The notes: generated by a model not told the origin, from the sequence alone. Shown: positions 20,659-32,190, numbered from the stretch's first letter. The stretch is 64,000 nucleotides of DNA from Isoetes taiwanensis (GCA_021234155.1 JAJEKV010000032.1:14836283-14900282); one strand, 5' to 3'. Numbers and translations are program-made.

Positions 20659-21237
20659 TGTTAGAAAATGAGAATCATCACATATGTGCAGTGAAGACTA
20701 GATGCAGAACAACATGGTTATCATGATCAGTTGATTCAAATTAACAGTACAGGAACAGAACAATTGATTTAGGGTTCCTTCAAGTTCAATGGTTTAAAGG
20801 TCCCTTAAGGTAAGGCAAGGTTGATTTATTTTATCTATTTTTAAGTTCAATGGTTGAAGGGGTCGTGCAAACCGAGCTATGCATGTGGGATATTGAACCG
20901 AAAAGCAAAATTAGAAATAGCAGATAATACGGCTTGCCGAGCTCGAAGATTGAGGCCTACACCAACGGATCTACCGTATATAAGATTGCATTAGACGTTA
21001 AGAATTACAAGCCCCAGGATCGAGGTCTAGATCGGCCGGAAAATGCAGTGTTTCTTTGTGTCTATTTTCATTGAATAACATTGATGTGCTCGAGCATTGT
21101 GTCAATGGTTTGAACAATGCCATTGTGTTCTTTTTGCTTATTCAATAACCATTGTTGGTGAAATAATATCTTGATCATTTTATCTTGATCATTGATAGGA
21201 GAATTTTGTTGTTGCTAAACTACTAAATATTTCAACA
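20659..21237 (+). repeat. 3' LTR of Copia-2
   Basis: 579 bp; same as the 5' LTR apart from about seven substitutions and a 14-bp tandem duplication of tatcttgatcattt near 21165-21190. Confidence 0.96.
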
Positions 21238-22197
21238 TCACTTACTATAGTGATGGCCCTCTAAGGGAGGAATATGGTCAAGGCAGCATTGATAGAGAAT
21301 TACCTAGCCTTTTCAAAGATCATGGTTATGTAGTCTAGCATACATTGGGCTTTTCTTTGCAAGGCCTTTATGGTTTTTTAGACATGCTATAAATTCTCGG
21401 CCAAATTGGTTTGGCTCCAGTGCCCTATACAAAGAATGACTTGAACAGTCCTAGACTCTAGATTGTGACAGAACTCGATCATGATGACATCTTGACAATG
21501 GCAGACAATGTGGCAACTATGGTAAATTAAGTCAACTTTTACCTATTTGGTACTTAAAGCATTAAAGAAAAAGCGAGATATGATTTGTTGTAAGGTTATC
21601 CTGGTAGGCATCTCCAATAAATACAGATCAAATCCCTTCCGACATTACATGGGACTTGTCTGAAACAAAAAAATAGTAGAAAATAGCATGTCAACAACCA
21701 ATAAATGCAGATGAAATCCATTCGACATTATACTGGACCCCTCTGGAAATAGCATGTTTGCAAGTGAATGAGCCTACAAAGGAGATAAAAACTTGACAAT
21801 TCCATTTCCTAAAGCTACTATAATAAAATGATCTAGGCTTGTTATATGGACAAAAAGAACTAAATCAAGTTTTCCAAAAAAATCAGAGTCTACAAAAGAA
21901 CACTTCCTGTAGCATATAGCCAGCAAGGAAGAGTTAATTTGCAAAGAAATATGGCGCCTTAGAGGATATCGCGAGAATATATCAATATAAAGCTAGACAT
22001 CTTTCAGCTAGACAAAGTGGCTGTAATGGTTTTTTAAGTTTCATGGATCCATTCAGCTATCACAGAAGGAGCTTATATGTAGAAGGTATGCTTTGCAACA
22101 ACAAAAATGAAAAGGAATACATCTAAGATTTACCTAATCAAAACACCAACCACAAATAAACTTCCATGCAAACCTAAGAAGCCTTGACGAAAATTAC
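21238..22197. other. No gene recognised right of Copia-2
   Basis: AT-rich DNA without a supported ORF. If the minus-strand gene at 22.2-23.4 kb continues, later exons would lie here. Several pyrimidine tracts followed by AG exist on the minus strand (for example near 22065), but I could not choose exons with confidence. Confidence 0.4.
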
Positions 22198-23399
22198 CTT
22201 TTTAATAGATCTACTCTGAGTCATGGCCATCTGGTGGCCAGATTCAGCTAGATCTCTAAATCTGATGCTCCAGTATATCTGCAGAAGAAAGCAACGACTG
22301 TAACAATATGTGAAAATATCAAGTTTGCATCAGAAAGCAGAGAATGGGGTTATAAAAAGATCTCAAACTCGTTTAGAATCGAAGGAATGTAAATCCAGTG
22401 AGCTCGTTTCACGGCTATTTTAAGTCTCAGCTAAGAATCTTATCAAATACAACTAAACCTAGCCATGTCAAACAAAGCTTGAAAATTTCCAAATAATCTA
22501 GAAGCACAATGTCGTATAATGTGTAAACAATAATGGAAGTGATGCAACTTCTGAATGAAACATTGGTAGACCTGAAGCTGGGTGCCTATGAAAGAAGTAA
22601 TTGCAACATGCAAGCTATTCAGCAAAAGTAGCTAAACTACAAAGATTAAAAGAAGAACGAAGAGAAGAATCCATGATCTATGTGTATCAGATATTTTTTG
22701 AAAGCAAAGAATCATTATTTGTGCATAAGGGATGCTATGTTAGTGAAATAGACCCAAAACATGGAACATATTTTTTTTATGGACAACACAACATATGGGT
22801 AGCAAATCCTCTTCGAAAGCATGATCAAGTTTGATGATTTGCAAGCATATAGATATGAAATATGATCAGATTGTGTAAATTGAAATTCATAGCTAGATGA
22901 GAATAAAAAATGGTGCCAGAGAGAAGCTATTTGAAACAAATAAATAAATGCATAACAGAGACTTGATCCAATTGCATCAGTGCCATTCAAAATTTAAAAG
23001 CTTCAGAATCTGCATCTGCTGGATAAGTAGAAGAAAAGACAAAATAACCTGATTCTTCATGCTGGCAATATGTAACCAATTCTGCCTCGATTGTCATTGC
23101 TGAAAACAACAGAGATTAGTCTTAAAAATTTATGGAAGCATAAATCCTGAGATGAAGATATAGAATTGCTGAATAGAACCATGGCTATGCATAGAAGCAA
23201 GACTGGAACCGGACCTATTCTAGATTTTCTACAGTTCCATCTGTCGTTAAGGGATCGAACACCCCCTCATAAAGCCAAGAGCTGAGAAACATAAACAACT
23301 CTCAAGCAGAACTGCAATGCTATGAAGAGCAAAACAGAACAAAGTAAGATGCATACCATAATAATATGATGGAAGCAATTCGACCTCATTTCCTTTCAT
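22198..23399 (-). CDS. Four-exon start of an unidentified host gene
   Basis: Minus-strand exons with matching phases: 23399-23357 (ATG, 43 nt, phase 1), 23099-23049 (51 nt), 22585-22572 (14-nt micro-exon) and 22278-22198 (81 nt). Each has GT after it and a pyrimidine-rich AG before it (gttgttttcag, ttctttcatag, ttcttctgcag). Joined, they give 63 codons without a stop, starting MKGNEVELLPSYYY and passing through EAELVTYCQH and YWSIRFRDLAESGH. I do not recognise the protein. Reading on into the last intron meets a stop after eight codons, so further exons are expected below 22.2 kb. The micro-exon is the weakest call. Confidence 0.42.
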
Positions 23400-24117
23400 A
23401 ACTACAAAGATTCACTGGCATAATCAAATTTCTGAAATACTTGGAACCTGTCAGACGAATAGAGAGTCGTTGAGAAGCCATGGATGCTTTGTCCGGATGC
23501 CATAAATTTATTCCTCGAACTAATCATACTGCCCGATAACATCTAAGCCAGTCAATATTTAGGGCAATAGCTTATAATAATGTCAAATAGCTTCTGGGCG
23601 GGATGTGTCTTCCATGTGACCTGCATGCCTCGATTGCCAGAAAAGGAATTCCTTCGCAAGAAAAGCCCTGCTGAAATCAACCCCATAAACCATACTAAGA
23701 AAACCTTGGCCGATTTTCGGAAATCTGAAATTTTTTCCGACAGTCAAAATCCGTTAAAACCTTACGAAACTAACTTTAAAAAAAAAATCCAAAAAGTTTT
23801 TCTCTAGATCAGAAAAACCAAATTTAAACAATAGATTATTATTATCAATGTACAACTAAAAGGATTTCATTATAGATAAATGATATTATGAATATCTTGC
23901 CTTCAAGCTAATCGATCATGGGTTCAATTGCCCATTCGTTCACCCATGAATTAATCGTGATGTACATCATACTCTATACACGAGGGTGAAAGCCATCACT
24001 ACAACGATTAGATAATTGTATTGAAGATTCAAAATCCTTCTTACAAGTTTAGAAAAACAATTTCACCAAATATCTTACTGAATAATTAGAATGAAATGAG
24101 TAAACTATTACACTATT
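23400..24117. other. Upstream flank, nothing recognised
   Basis: A candidate 5' flank for the minus-strand gene at 23.4 kb. It is AT-rich. One short plus-strand ORF (23580-23807) has no recognisable domain. Confidence 0.4.
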
Positions 24118-24300
24118 ATTGTGCTAGTCTAATGGTAAGTGCTCAGGTCAGAGGTTCAAATCCATTTCTTACTTTAAACTGTTATATACCTTATTTATAG
24201 TAGGAATATCATCATAAGGGTCTTGGCAAGTTGGTAAGGTCTTAGACCTATTGTTAAAAAGATAGGGGTTCAATCTCTTTGCTACAAAAAATAAAAAATT
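24118..24300 (+). repeat. tRNA-like SINE fragments
   Basis: Box A-like tggcaagttggt (24224-24235) and box B-like ggttcaatctc (24267-24277) are spaced like an internal Pol III promoter and followed by an A-rich stretch. A second box B-like ggttcaaatcc occurs at about 24155 with taatggtaag before it. Plant SINEs have this appearance. No tRNA cloverleaf is complete. A 26-base poly(A) at 24605-24630 could be the tail of the same or another retroposon. Confidence 0.4.
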
Positions 24301-24335
24301 TAATTAAAAAAGTTAACGATCAACGGTCAAAGTCG

Positions 24336-24564
24336 TGCGCTAAAGGCTTATGAGAGTCTCATAAGTGCCATTCGCGCTAACTGAGAGTCAGAGGTCAAAA
24401 GTTACTTAAAGTGTTCAATTTAATGTTTTAATTATGCAAAACCAAGCTTAATTAAAACTTGGGCTTTCTAGGTACTTCTAGCCTATATCAAGTAGATGAC
24501 TCTCATCATGCGCTAAAAGGGCTTATGAGAGTCTCATAAGTGCCATTCGCGCTAGCTGAGAGTC
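24336..24564. repeat. Duplicated palindromic unit (two foldbacks)
   Basis: A ~55-bp unit occurs at 24336-24389 and 24509-24564 in the same orientation. Each contains the perfect palindrome cttatgagagtctcataag (24347-24365 and 24522-24540) between gcgc flanks. The second copy is also enclosed by gactctca (24498-24505) and tgagagtc (24557-24564), making a nested hairpin. Confidence 0.85.
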
Positions 24565-24755
24565 GTCGGGCTCTAGCTTAATAAAAATTTCTAACAGTTG
24601 GTATAAAAAAAAAAAAAAAAAAAAAAAAAATCCTCAAATCGTGGTTCTTGCTTGGATGTGTTTTCCAAGACTGGAATTTCTCTAGAAAATTAGTGCTATC
24701 AGGTAATTGGCCAGTGCTCGATCTTGGTCAGCCAAGATCATTGTTCTTATACCAT

Positions 24756-26084
24756 TGTGACATCCCCTGTTCGTATACGATGCTCCCATCGTATAAAAAT
24801 AGGAAGTTTTTCTCATGCTAGCCATACTGCCAACACGAGGCCGTCCACCTGACGTCGAATTCTTGATGGTGAGCAAGAATTCGACATGGGAGGAATGGAC
24901 GTATCATTCATCCCGTCTCCCTCGGGATCTATCTAGTTGCGAAAGCGCACAAATATAAGCACATAGCATCATAACAAATACATAACCACCTTGAAGGGTG
25001 GAATCACCATAACATGATCATACATCAAAAGAGATAACAATATCAATAAGGATGAATCCTACCCAGGCTCAGACTCTTGGGAATAGACTGATGGCTTGGT
25101 CATCCATAGGCCATTACAGATAGAATTCATGGCAAATGGATTTGGCTGGCAAAGGAACATGGTCGTTGGTAATCCACTCCATCCGCCCCTCCTGTGCATA
25201 TTTTGCAGATAGGCTTATAAGTCTTGGGGCCAGACCGTAGCCTGCCGGGGGCATAGCCAAAGGGGCTACTCCTGGTTGCATCTCCCCAGTCCCGATGAGG
25301 CAGGAGGAGATCACTCTCTCCTCCAGAGGATCCATGCCAATAGTAGGTGAGCTAGAGAGCCACTGCTCGTGTACGACATCAACCCCATTAAAGGTGGCCT
25401 CACAACCCAAGAGGTGTCAAGCCCATACCAGAGCCACATGCAATGCATAAGGTATCACAGCGTTTCCCGATAGACGTTACACACCATAGGGATTCTACTA
25501 CTGGACAAGTCCTCCTTGTCAGCCGGTCTGGCCCCGCCACCCACAGCGCAGGCGGGCTCTGATACACAGGCTGCAATTAATTGGGAATTAATAAGGCTGT
25601 TCTAGAATCATCTTCTAAGAAGGATCTGGGTCTCTACCCCCCTTCCCAATACACAAGAGGTGTGAAACAGAGATAAGATCCATCATACCATAACAGAATG
25701 AATCGAAATAATAGAAATCACAGATCTAGTCTAACTAATCTAATCAATATGATTAGGGTTCATTCGTTAGTCCAGGTTACATGTATGGGTTCTTGGGTTC
25801 TAGAGATCATCTAGAACTAAGAACATATACTAATCCAGCTTAAGAACAACTGTAAAGCTTGCATTGACTGACAGAATCGACACTAACCAGATCCTTGGGT
25901 GCCTCCAATGCCTTGGAACTCATCCGTGCCACTGAAACGGATGCAAATGGATGAAGATCTTAGAATCGTTGGGCACAATGATCTTCTCTGCTGCTGTAAG
26001 ACACAATTATGTCCGACATTGCTTCAAATTCTCCTCTGATCGCTCACCGTCGCCCTAGAACCCAAAAGGCGACTTTTAGGGTTC
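24756..26084 (-). repeat. Possible solo or truncated LTR
   Basis: The sequence starts tgtgacatcccc at 24756, a common LTR edge. On the minus strand that edge would be followed by tggtataagaac, which resembles a decayed Met-tRNA primer site. Some 1.3 kb of non-coding, moderately GC-rich DNA follows and is cut at about 26.1 kb by LINE-C. The opposite LTR end was not found, so this is tentative. Confidence 0.28.
24854..24885. repeat. Perfect 12-bp inverted repeat
   Basis: gtcgaattcttg (24854-24865) and caagaattcgac (24874-24885) are exact reverse complements around an 8-base loop, inside the LTR-like segment. Confidence 0.9.
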
Positions 26085-26756
26085 TTGCCCTTTTTTCTTT
26101 ATGCTTTAGGGTTAGTACTTGATTGGCTGCTGCTTACGAGGGAATCTATTGGGCACGTAAACCTTCCAGTTGTGTGCCTTAAACTTAATTTTATGAAGGT
26201 TTATGATATTGTTAGCTGGGAATTCATGCGTCGATGTATGCTAAGACAGGGACTTGGGAAACAATTCACATCAGACATTATGAAGCTACATGTTTTCGCT
26301 AGGGTAACTGTTATATTCCATGGTGAGCCATCAGAGGTCTATTCACTTGGTCGTGGTATTCGACAAGGATGCCCGTTAGCACTACTGCTTTTCACAATTG
26401 TCACAGAGGCTTTGTCGCAGTTATTCACCATTGCAACCATAGAGAAACTTCTCTATAGCCTCGCAATGGAGGATGGCACACAAGAGGTTTGCAATCAATA
26501 TGCAGACGACATGTTCCTCTTCCGTGTCACTAATGCTGAGAATCTAGAAGCTGCCAAATTACTCTTAGACATGTTCTTCCGGTGTCCTTGTGGGGTGGCA
26601 AAAGTGTACAGCTTTATAGACGTTGGACACTTTGACTCCCGCATGTGTTCGTGGTTATCCATGGAAATTACTTGCTCATGGACAGGCCATCTAATTATTG
26701 GAGATTCCAGTTGGCATCCATATTATTGCTGGAGCGACATGGAAGGAGATCATTAA
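26085..26756 (+). pseudogene. LINE-C reverse transcriptase fragment
   Basis: Contains the RT A box with the catalytic Asp replaced (LKLNFMKVYDIVSWEF; Asn where Asp is expected), GRGIRQGCPLALLLF, and QYADDMFLF with an intact YADD. The lost Asp in the first motif means this copy could not catalyse DNA synthesis. Later thumb pieces are in other frames (26698-26928 and around 26940-27060). Confidence 0.88.
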
Positions 26757-27053
26757 GGGTTTGGAGAAGCACTTGTTCTGGTGGTCCACGGCAAAGTTGT
26801 CTCTTGCGAGTCACATTACAATAGCCAAGTCAGTCCTTAGTAGTACCCATGCCTATATGGCATCCTTACTACTAGCCCCACAGATCAAAGTACGTGAGCT
26901 CCTTGCAATAGTTCGGAACTTTATATAGGCGGGTACTGAGGAAGGTGCTGTGATTAAGGTAGCTTGGTCAAAGTGCATCCTTCCAAAATGGGCAGGTGGT
27001 CTGGGTATGATGGACTTCTTACTACATAGCAAAGTCCTCATTTCAAAGTTCAT

Positions 27054-28125
27054 TTGGAGACTCTTGAACAAGCTCTTGGTCATTGTATCCCTCTAGGCAA
27101 GAAGGCAGTCAAACCAGTCCTACCTTGGGCATTATTTCAGCCTCTGCAGCCTTTTCCAAGTGCTTCTTTATTTATACGTGGATTGTTGACAGCAAGGAAT
27201 GCACTCAAACACCTCTTTTGGCCCTTCCCTTCCATCCACACCCTATTGGAGACTCCATGGTGGTGGGCACCACTGCCTCCAAACCCCTCAGCACATCTAT
27301 TGGAAGCATCAGTTCATCCACTTACACAGAGACGATGGGTCTTTGCAGGTGTTGTCTCTATTCCAGCATGGTATGAATCCGGTCGTCTGTTGTCTTGGCC
27401 TGAATTTCAGGCAAAGTTCCTGGTCTCTCGTTGGGATGTGTCTGTATGGGAGAACGACGCAGAAACTTTGCCTCTTATGGTGTAGGTTGGTGTTATTGAA
27501 AGGGTGCCTTGGAACTGTCGTGAAAAATATTCACAAAGGCAAGCACGTTGTCAAATCAGTATATCACCTTCTCTTAGCACCACAGCCCCTCCCATTGCCA
27601 AATGGGTGGCATCTACAGGTTCCATAGCCTACTTTGCATCATATATGGCGATGGCTTTGGGATAAGTTACCCCACTCTAAAGTCTTTGTACTATGGTGGC
27701 AGGTTATCCACAGGTGCTTGTGTGTTAATGGCTTTTGGGATAAGTTGCCCCACTCTAAAGTCTCTGTACTATGGTGGCAGGTTATCCACAGGTGCTTGTG
27801 TGTTAATGGCTTCTGACATCGTTATGATCCTCGCATATCTGCAATATGCTCCCGCTCTGCCTTTCAGACATTGAAATTCTTGAGCACTGTCTTTTCTATT
27901 GTCCAGAGGTTCAGCCGGCGTGGTCCTGACTACAAGATTTGTTTAATAATGCATAGAGGCCGATGCATCCTCTTCGCATCCTATTCCAATGCATGGCTCC
28001 CAGCTAAACAGAGGGCATTCAATCTTAGTTCTGGTTGGCTCCTATGGTGGATATGGGAGAGTCGGAGACGCCATATTTTTCAGGGCATTTATTCATCTGC
28101 ACATGTTGTTATTACGGTGGCCTAG
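27054..28125 (+). pseudogene. LINE-C C-terminal region with duplicated zf-RVT segment
   Basis: Fragments in three frames: an Ala/Pro-rich linker, then WDKLPHSKVFVLWWQVIHRC, which is the start of the zf-RVT region, repeated twice in tandem (27651-27727 and 27728-27805). FNLSSGWLLWWIWESRRR at about 28020-28070 is the usual segment after zf-RVT. Confidence 0.8.
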
Positions 28126-28374
28126 GAAAAGATACTGACAGCTTATGAGTGTTCCTCATTTGAGTCAGAAATGATAGAATATATCTGGATTCAGTATCTT
28201 CAAATTAATTCTTATGGTTAGTCTCCTATTCTGGAGTAAGTACATTGTGCTCCTGGCTCGTGCTCATGTGGCATCTTTTTTGTGCTTACATAGTTAGATG
28301 AGACATGTAAATTTTGTACTTTTTATATCTGATTAATAAACTTTTTGGCTTTCATCCTTCAAAAAAAAAAGGGA

Positions 28375-29985
28375 AGGGGGAGGGACTTCAAGGATATACA
28401 TGTCCACCTGTTGTGCGTCAGCCGCAAAATACTTAAACTTGAATATGGACTTTGCTTCCAACATAATGCAAGTCCTTGAAATGCCTATCCATGTCCAGGC
28501 TTAGATCGTCACCAAATCAGATAGTGTGGATAGATGGAATAAAACCTTGCAAAATCATGCCGTGACATCATGGAGTTTTTATGAGCATGAAACAATATTA
28601 CTTTGACCATATTCTGCCGACTGCTGAAGGAAATTCCAAGCTGCCAGAGCCAGGAAATTAGCTTCTGCTGCTGGACTAACAAATTAACACCAGATATTCA
28701 TCTAGTTCTGAAATTTGCACTAATATCTAATCCATCATCTTGCAAAAAGAGCCATTCTGTTGTAGAAGAGAAAACCTGGAAAAAGCAGTCATGCAAAGAA
28801 GCGAGGAAAAATGGGCAAACCTGATGTGTCAGATGAAAGGTGCTACAGACTGATTTCTCGTTTGAAGCCGTAAAGGAATAACAGAAGGCCGAGGAGGAGA
28901 GTCATCCCGGCGAGGAAACACAGATAGTAATGTCTGAAAAAAAAAAAGAAAGAACTAGCAGAAATGCAGGCTTGGGGCGAAGGGAGGGTAGGACTTTCAA
29001 GCGTGGGCACTGTGGGACTGATTGTTATCAAATGAAGGTCTGGCTTATCATGCAAGAGCCCTTGTAGGTATACAGTCTCCAGTTATTTGCAAGTCGATAT
29101 GAAATGAACATGCGTACATATCAATTATGGAAACTAAGATATGCTTGTTTAACTACAATGGTCAAAAAGAAGTTTATATGATGTATAGATTTCCCTCTCT
29201 ATTGCCTCACTATAAAGTAATATATTAACATTAAGTAAAGGTGAATAATATGAGGGGTGCAAAAACAACACAATATGATAGCAATATTCGTTATACTTTC
29301 TACCAAGCAGTTCTAATGATGAATGACATTGTTACAAGTGATAAAACATCAATTCATCATTTGAATTTTAGAGAAATTGAAAGAACAAATAAGCAATTAA
29401 CATATCCCATCCAGAAGAGACCAGATCGATGGGATTCTTTTTAATTCTCAATTTTCGGATCCATGTTTTGAAAGTGTAAAATATTATGACTTCATGTCCT
29501 TTTGTTCCTTTTATGCAAGTGTTCGGCTAGAACGATGTCACTACGACCAATGCACACATTAACTTACGGAGTTCAAATATCTAAATATCACCTCTAATGA
29601 GCTTTTGCCCGTGCTGCAATGCACAAGCATAAATTGACACTATCTCACATGTCACAAAGTGAAGGCCACAATTTGGGAGGTTTTAACTAGCTATGATCTT
29701 CCTATATTATCTCATAGCTTTACGAAAATTCTGATAACTTCTGTGCAAAAATTGTTACGAAACAAAAGTTAAATATTGCTTGGACAGTTAAAGGTTACCA
29801 ACTATAACAGCTTGGTGCATTGCTTAAGAATTTCATCTCCTTGATAGCAAGGTGGTTAAAAAACCCGTTTTTTATTCATAAAAATCTTCTATAAAAATCC
29901 GTACGTACTCTAAAAGATTTTTATGGAATGGGATAGCCAAAAAATAAAAAATAAAAAAAATTTGCCCCTAATTTTTTTGTGCACA
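28375..29985. other. Mostly unassigned; one possible terminal exon
   Basis: On the minus strand, a T-rich tract ending in cag at about 28938 is followed by an open frame down to TAG at about 28848. It encodes a hydrophobic helix (CFLAGMTLLLGLLLFLYGF) with a short basic tail, which would suit the last exon of a tail-anchored membrane protein. The other frame is also open there, so this is a weak call. Nothing else was recognised up to 29985. Confidence 0.25.
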
Positions 29986-30190
29986 TTTAGGTTTAGGGTT
30001 TGAATGTTTAGAATTAAGGTTTACAGGGGTTAGAATGTTTAGTTTTAGGGTTAGAATGTTTAAAGTTAGGGTTAGAATGTTTAGGCTTACATTGCGTACA
30101 CTTAGGTTTAGGGTTAGAATGTTGAAAATTTAGGATTACAGGTTTAGAATTTAGGTTTAGGGTTAGAATTGTAGGCTTACAGATTTAGAA
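29986..30190 (+). repeat. Degenerate telomere-like minisatellite
   Basis: About ten irregular units of the type ttagggttagaatgttta, several containing the plant telomere word tttagggtt. The units vary between 15 and 25 bp. Confidence 0.7.
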
Positions 30191-30489
30191 TTTCATATTG
30201 TAATGGCTATATTGTAATTTCTATAAAATTTGTATTCTAAGGATTTTTATATTTTTTTTTTAAACTTTTAAAAAATCTTTGCATACGGATTTTTAAGGTA
30301 CGGATTTCTAAGTACTCAACTACCTTGCTTGATAGAGAACCTTTCAAGACGATATACAAATTTGAGACAACCCATGCAGAGACAACAAAAAACGACAATT
30401 GTTGCATAGAAATTTTACATGAATGAGCAGAAAAAAACATACCTTAACAAAAGTGATAGTAATGAAGGATAAAAACCAGATAAGCTGAA

Positions 30490-30775
30490 TTAGATCCATA
30501 AAATTCACCCATGAATCTAATCCCAACAAAACATGGATGTCTCCTCATTTCTCTATTTAGCACGGTTTTTCTTACTTTTCTTGCATCATCCCACCTTTCA
30601 GCTGTAGAATATATGCTAGATATATGTTTCTCAATTTTCTTACATCATCCCACCTTCCAGCTGCAGCATATATGCCAAATAATATGTATGGTGCTGCACT
30701 ATCTGGGTCCAAATAATAGACGTGCTTAGCAACAACTGCAACACATTGAACTAGTTTGGCAGCCTCAATCTAGAT
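30490..30775 (-). pseudogene. PPR protein C-terminal E-domain remnant
   Basis: Minus-strand translation from 30772 gives IEAAKLVQCVAVVAKHVYYL, then DPDSAAPYILFGIYAAAGRW and DDVRKLR. This is the hallmark E-domain of plant PLS-class pentatricopeptide repeat proteins, organelle RNA-editing factors. A second, frame-shifted copy of the IYAAAGRWDD segment follows (SIYSTAERWDDARKVRK), then an E+-like piece (LNREMRRHPCFVGIRF). Upstream PPR motifs and a DYW domain were not found, and the frame has stops on both sides, so this is a relic. Confidence 0.75.
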
Positions 30776-32190
30776 TTTGTTAAGAACCTATGTATTCCTC
30801 GAGGAGGTGATTGCATTCTCAAATAGCTAGCATTTTAAATTCAAAAGGTATTTTGATAAATTTTAAAACTGTAGGGTTATCCAAAACTTGGGGCTTACTT
30901 TGCCCATGTCTTAAACATAGGATGTTTTGCAGGTTATCAGAACATTTTGAACTTAGCTGGTTTTCCTTCAGGTTACCATAACATTTGGACTTAATACATA
31001 ACTTAGCTGGTTTCTTTTGAGATAAGACAAAGTCTTGATTTTCTATCTTGCAATCAAATATTGGATAACAACCATGAAATACAAACATGATTTTTATGGA
31101 TTGAATAAGAGTGTAGAGGTATGCTGCCTAATATTTACAAAAAACAACCCATTTGAAATAGGATCCTGAAATCCAATTAAAGTCTCCCGTACAAGGATTT
31201 TTTCCATCTTCCTTTTGGCATATTTATATGCATAGTTCCTTATCTTGAGAAAAAGTGGCAACTATAACTTTAGATAATGTTCGAAGAGGCACTCCAAAAC
31301 AGGAATCCAAATTCGTATTTTCACCCCTACCTTCTATTACAATGGAAACTATTCATCTGGTTTCACAGGCTCGTCAGAACTATTCAGACCATTAGCATTT
31401 GAAGTCTGGCTTGAACACATTGATGATAGTTTTCTTTCAATAAATGCTTGCCTTTGGCAGCCTTAACAACTGCCTCCTGAGCCCGTCCCTGCACTTCTTC
31501 CTTACGTAAGTAATCCAATGTGTCATGTTATTAAGAGAGGATAGAAATGGCAAGAGATGAAGAAGGCTAGGGCATTGGCAGTTTAGGTTCTCTATTTTGA
31601 AAATGATAAAATCACTATACATCTCCATCTAATAAATAAATAAGAGCTTGTTTTGTATAGACAAAAGAAAGCACATTTATCATGCATTATAGTAGTTCAA
31701 AATTAGACCTCACTCTTCTGGCATAAAAGTCTCTACATGAATGCCAGTCCCATGAGTATGCATATACGGTGATTTGTAGAATTATCAATGTGATTAATAG
31801 AAAGACCTTTTGACAAATGTCATGAATGCTTGCATCGCATCAAAGAGTGGAGCAACTGGACAGAAACACACAAACCAATTTCTTTGAATTCATAAGTTTT
31901 CATAGCATCGTAGTGGTAATATGAGAGACTATTGGAGTAGTAATGCTTCTCTTGAAGGTCCTAAAACGGATAATGGGCTATGCCCTACATGGGCCATAGA
32001 ACAATTGTATAGTAGGTGCTGCCTCTATGTATTTAAAAACCTGTATGATTTGTCTCAAATTGAAAGTAGACCACAATTCTAACAGAACTTTTTCTACTCA
32101 CAATTTTTAACCCCAAACATGAAGCAACATCTCAACAGCCATTAAACTACGTTGACAAAATACCAAAAGAGATAAATTGATTTTCAATCT
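30776..32190. other. No supported gene
   Basis: AT-rich DNA between the PPR relic and LINE-D. On the minus strand near 31500-31330 there is a protein-like stretch (EEVQGRAQEAVVKAAKGK) and an acidic tail frame ending at TAG (about 31356), but the two frames do not join cleanly; it may be a decayed last exon. Nothing else was recognised. Confidence 0.35.

Larger units (their letters stand above)
15770..21237 (+). mobile_element. Copia-2: full-length, younger Ty1/Copia LTR retrotransposon
   Basis: Complete element of 5,468 bp with perfect TCACT target duplications (15765-15769 and 21238-21242) and canonical LTR ends TGTTAG...CAACA. The LTRs differ by only about seven substitutions plus one 14-bp duplication, so the insertion is more recent than Copia-1. 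The internal region holds PBS, gag, zinc knuckles, protease, integrase, RT, RNase H and polypurine tract. Three single-site frame changes (near 16920, 17603 and 20515) and a protease active-site change make it non-autonomous as it stands. Confidence 0.97.
26085..28374 (+). mobile_element. LINE-C: 5'-truncated, decayed L1-type element
   Basis: Begins inside the RT domain and ends at ...catccttc followed by a short A tail (28365-28374). Reading order: RT core, thumb, zf-RVT, with many frame changes. It shares the RT sequence style of LINE-D (FHGEPSEVYSLGRGIRQGCP against FQGEPSAFFQVDRGICQGCP), so they are members of one family. It lies against the LTR-like remnant on its left. Confidence 0.85.

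Noticed and set aside
24756-26084. A named Ty3 element for the LTR-like segment
   Set aside because: Only one edge and a doubtful primer site are visible; no gag or pol is attached.
28848-28938. Tail-anchor-like exon on the minus strand
   Set aside because: A strong polypyrimidine tract and a hydrophobic frame exist, but a second frame is equally open and no upstream exon was found; mentioned only inside an interval entry.
31330-31500. Possible last exon of a host gene on the minus strand
   Set aside because: Two protein-like frames (EEVQGRAQEAVV and an acidic tail) are out of phase and no acceptor fits well.
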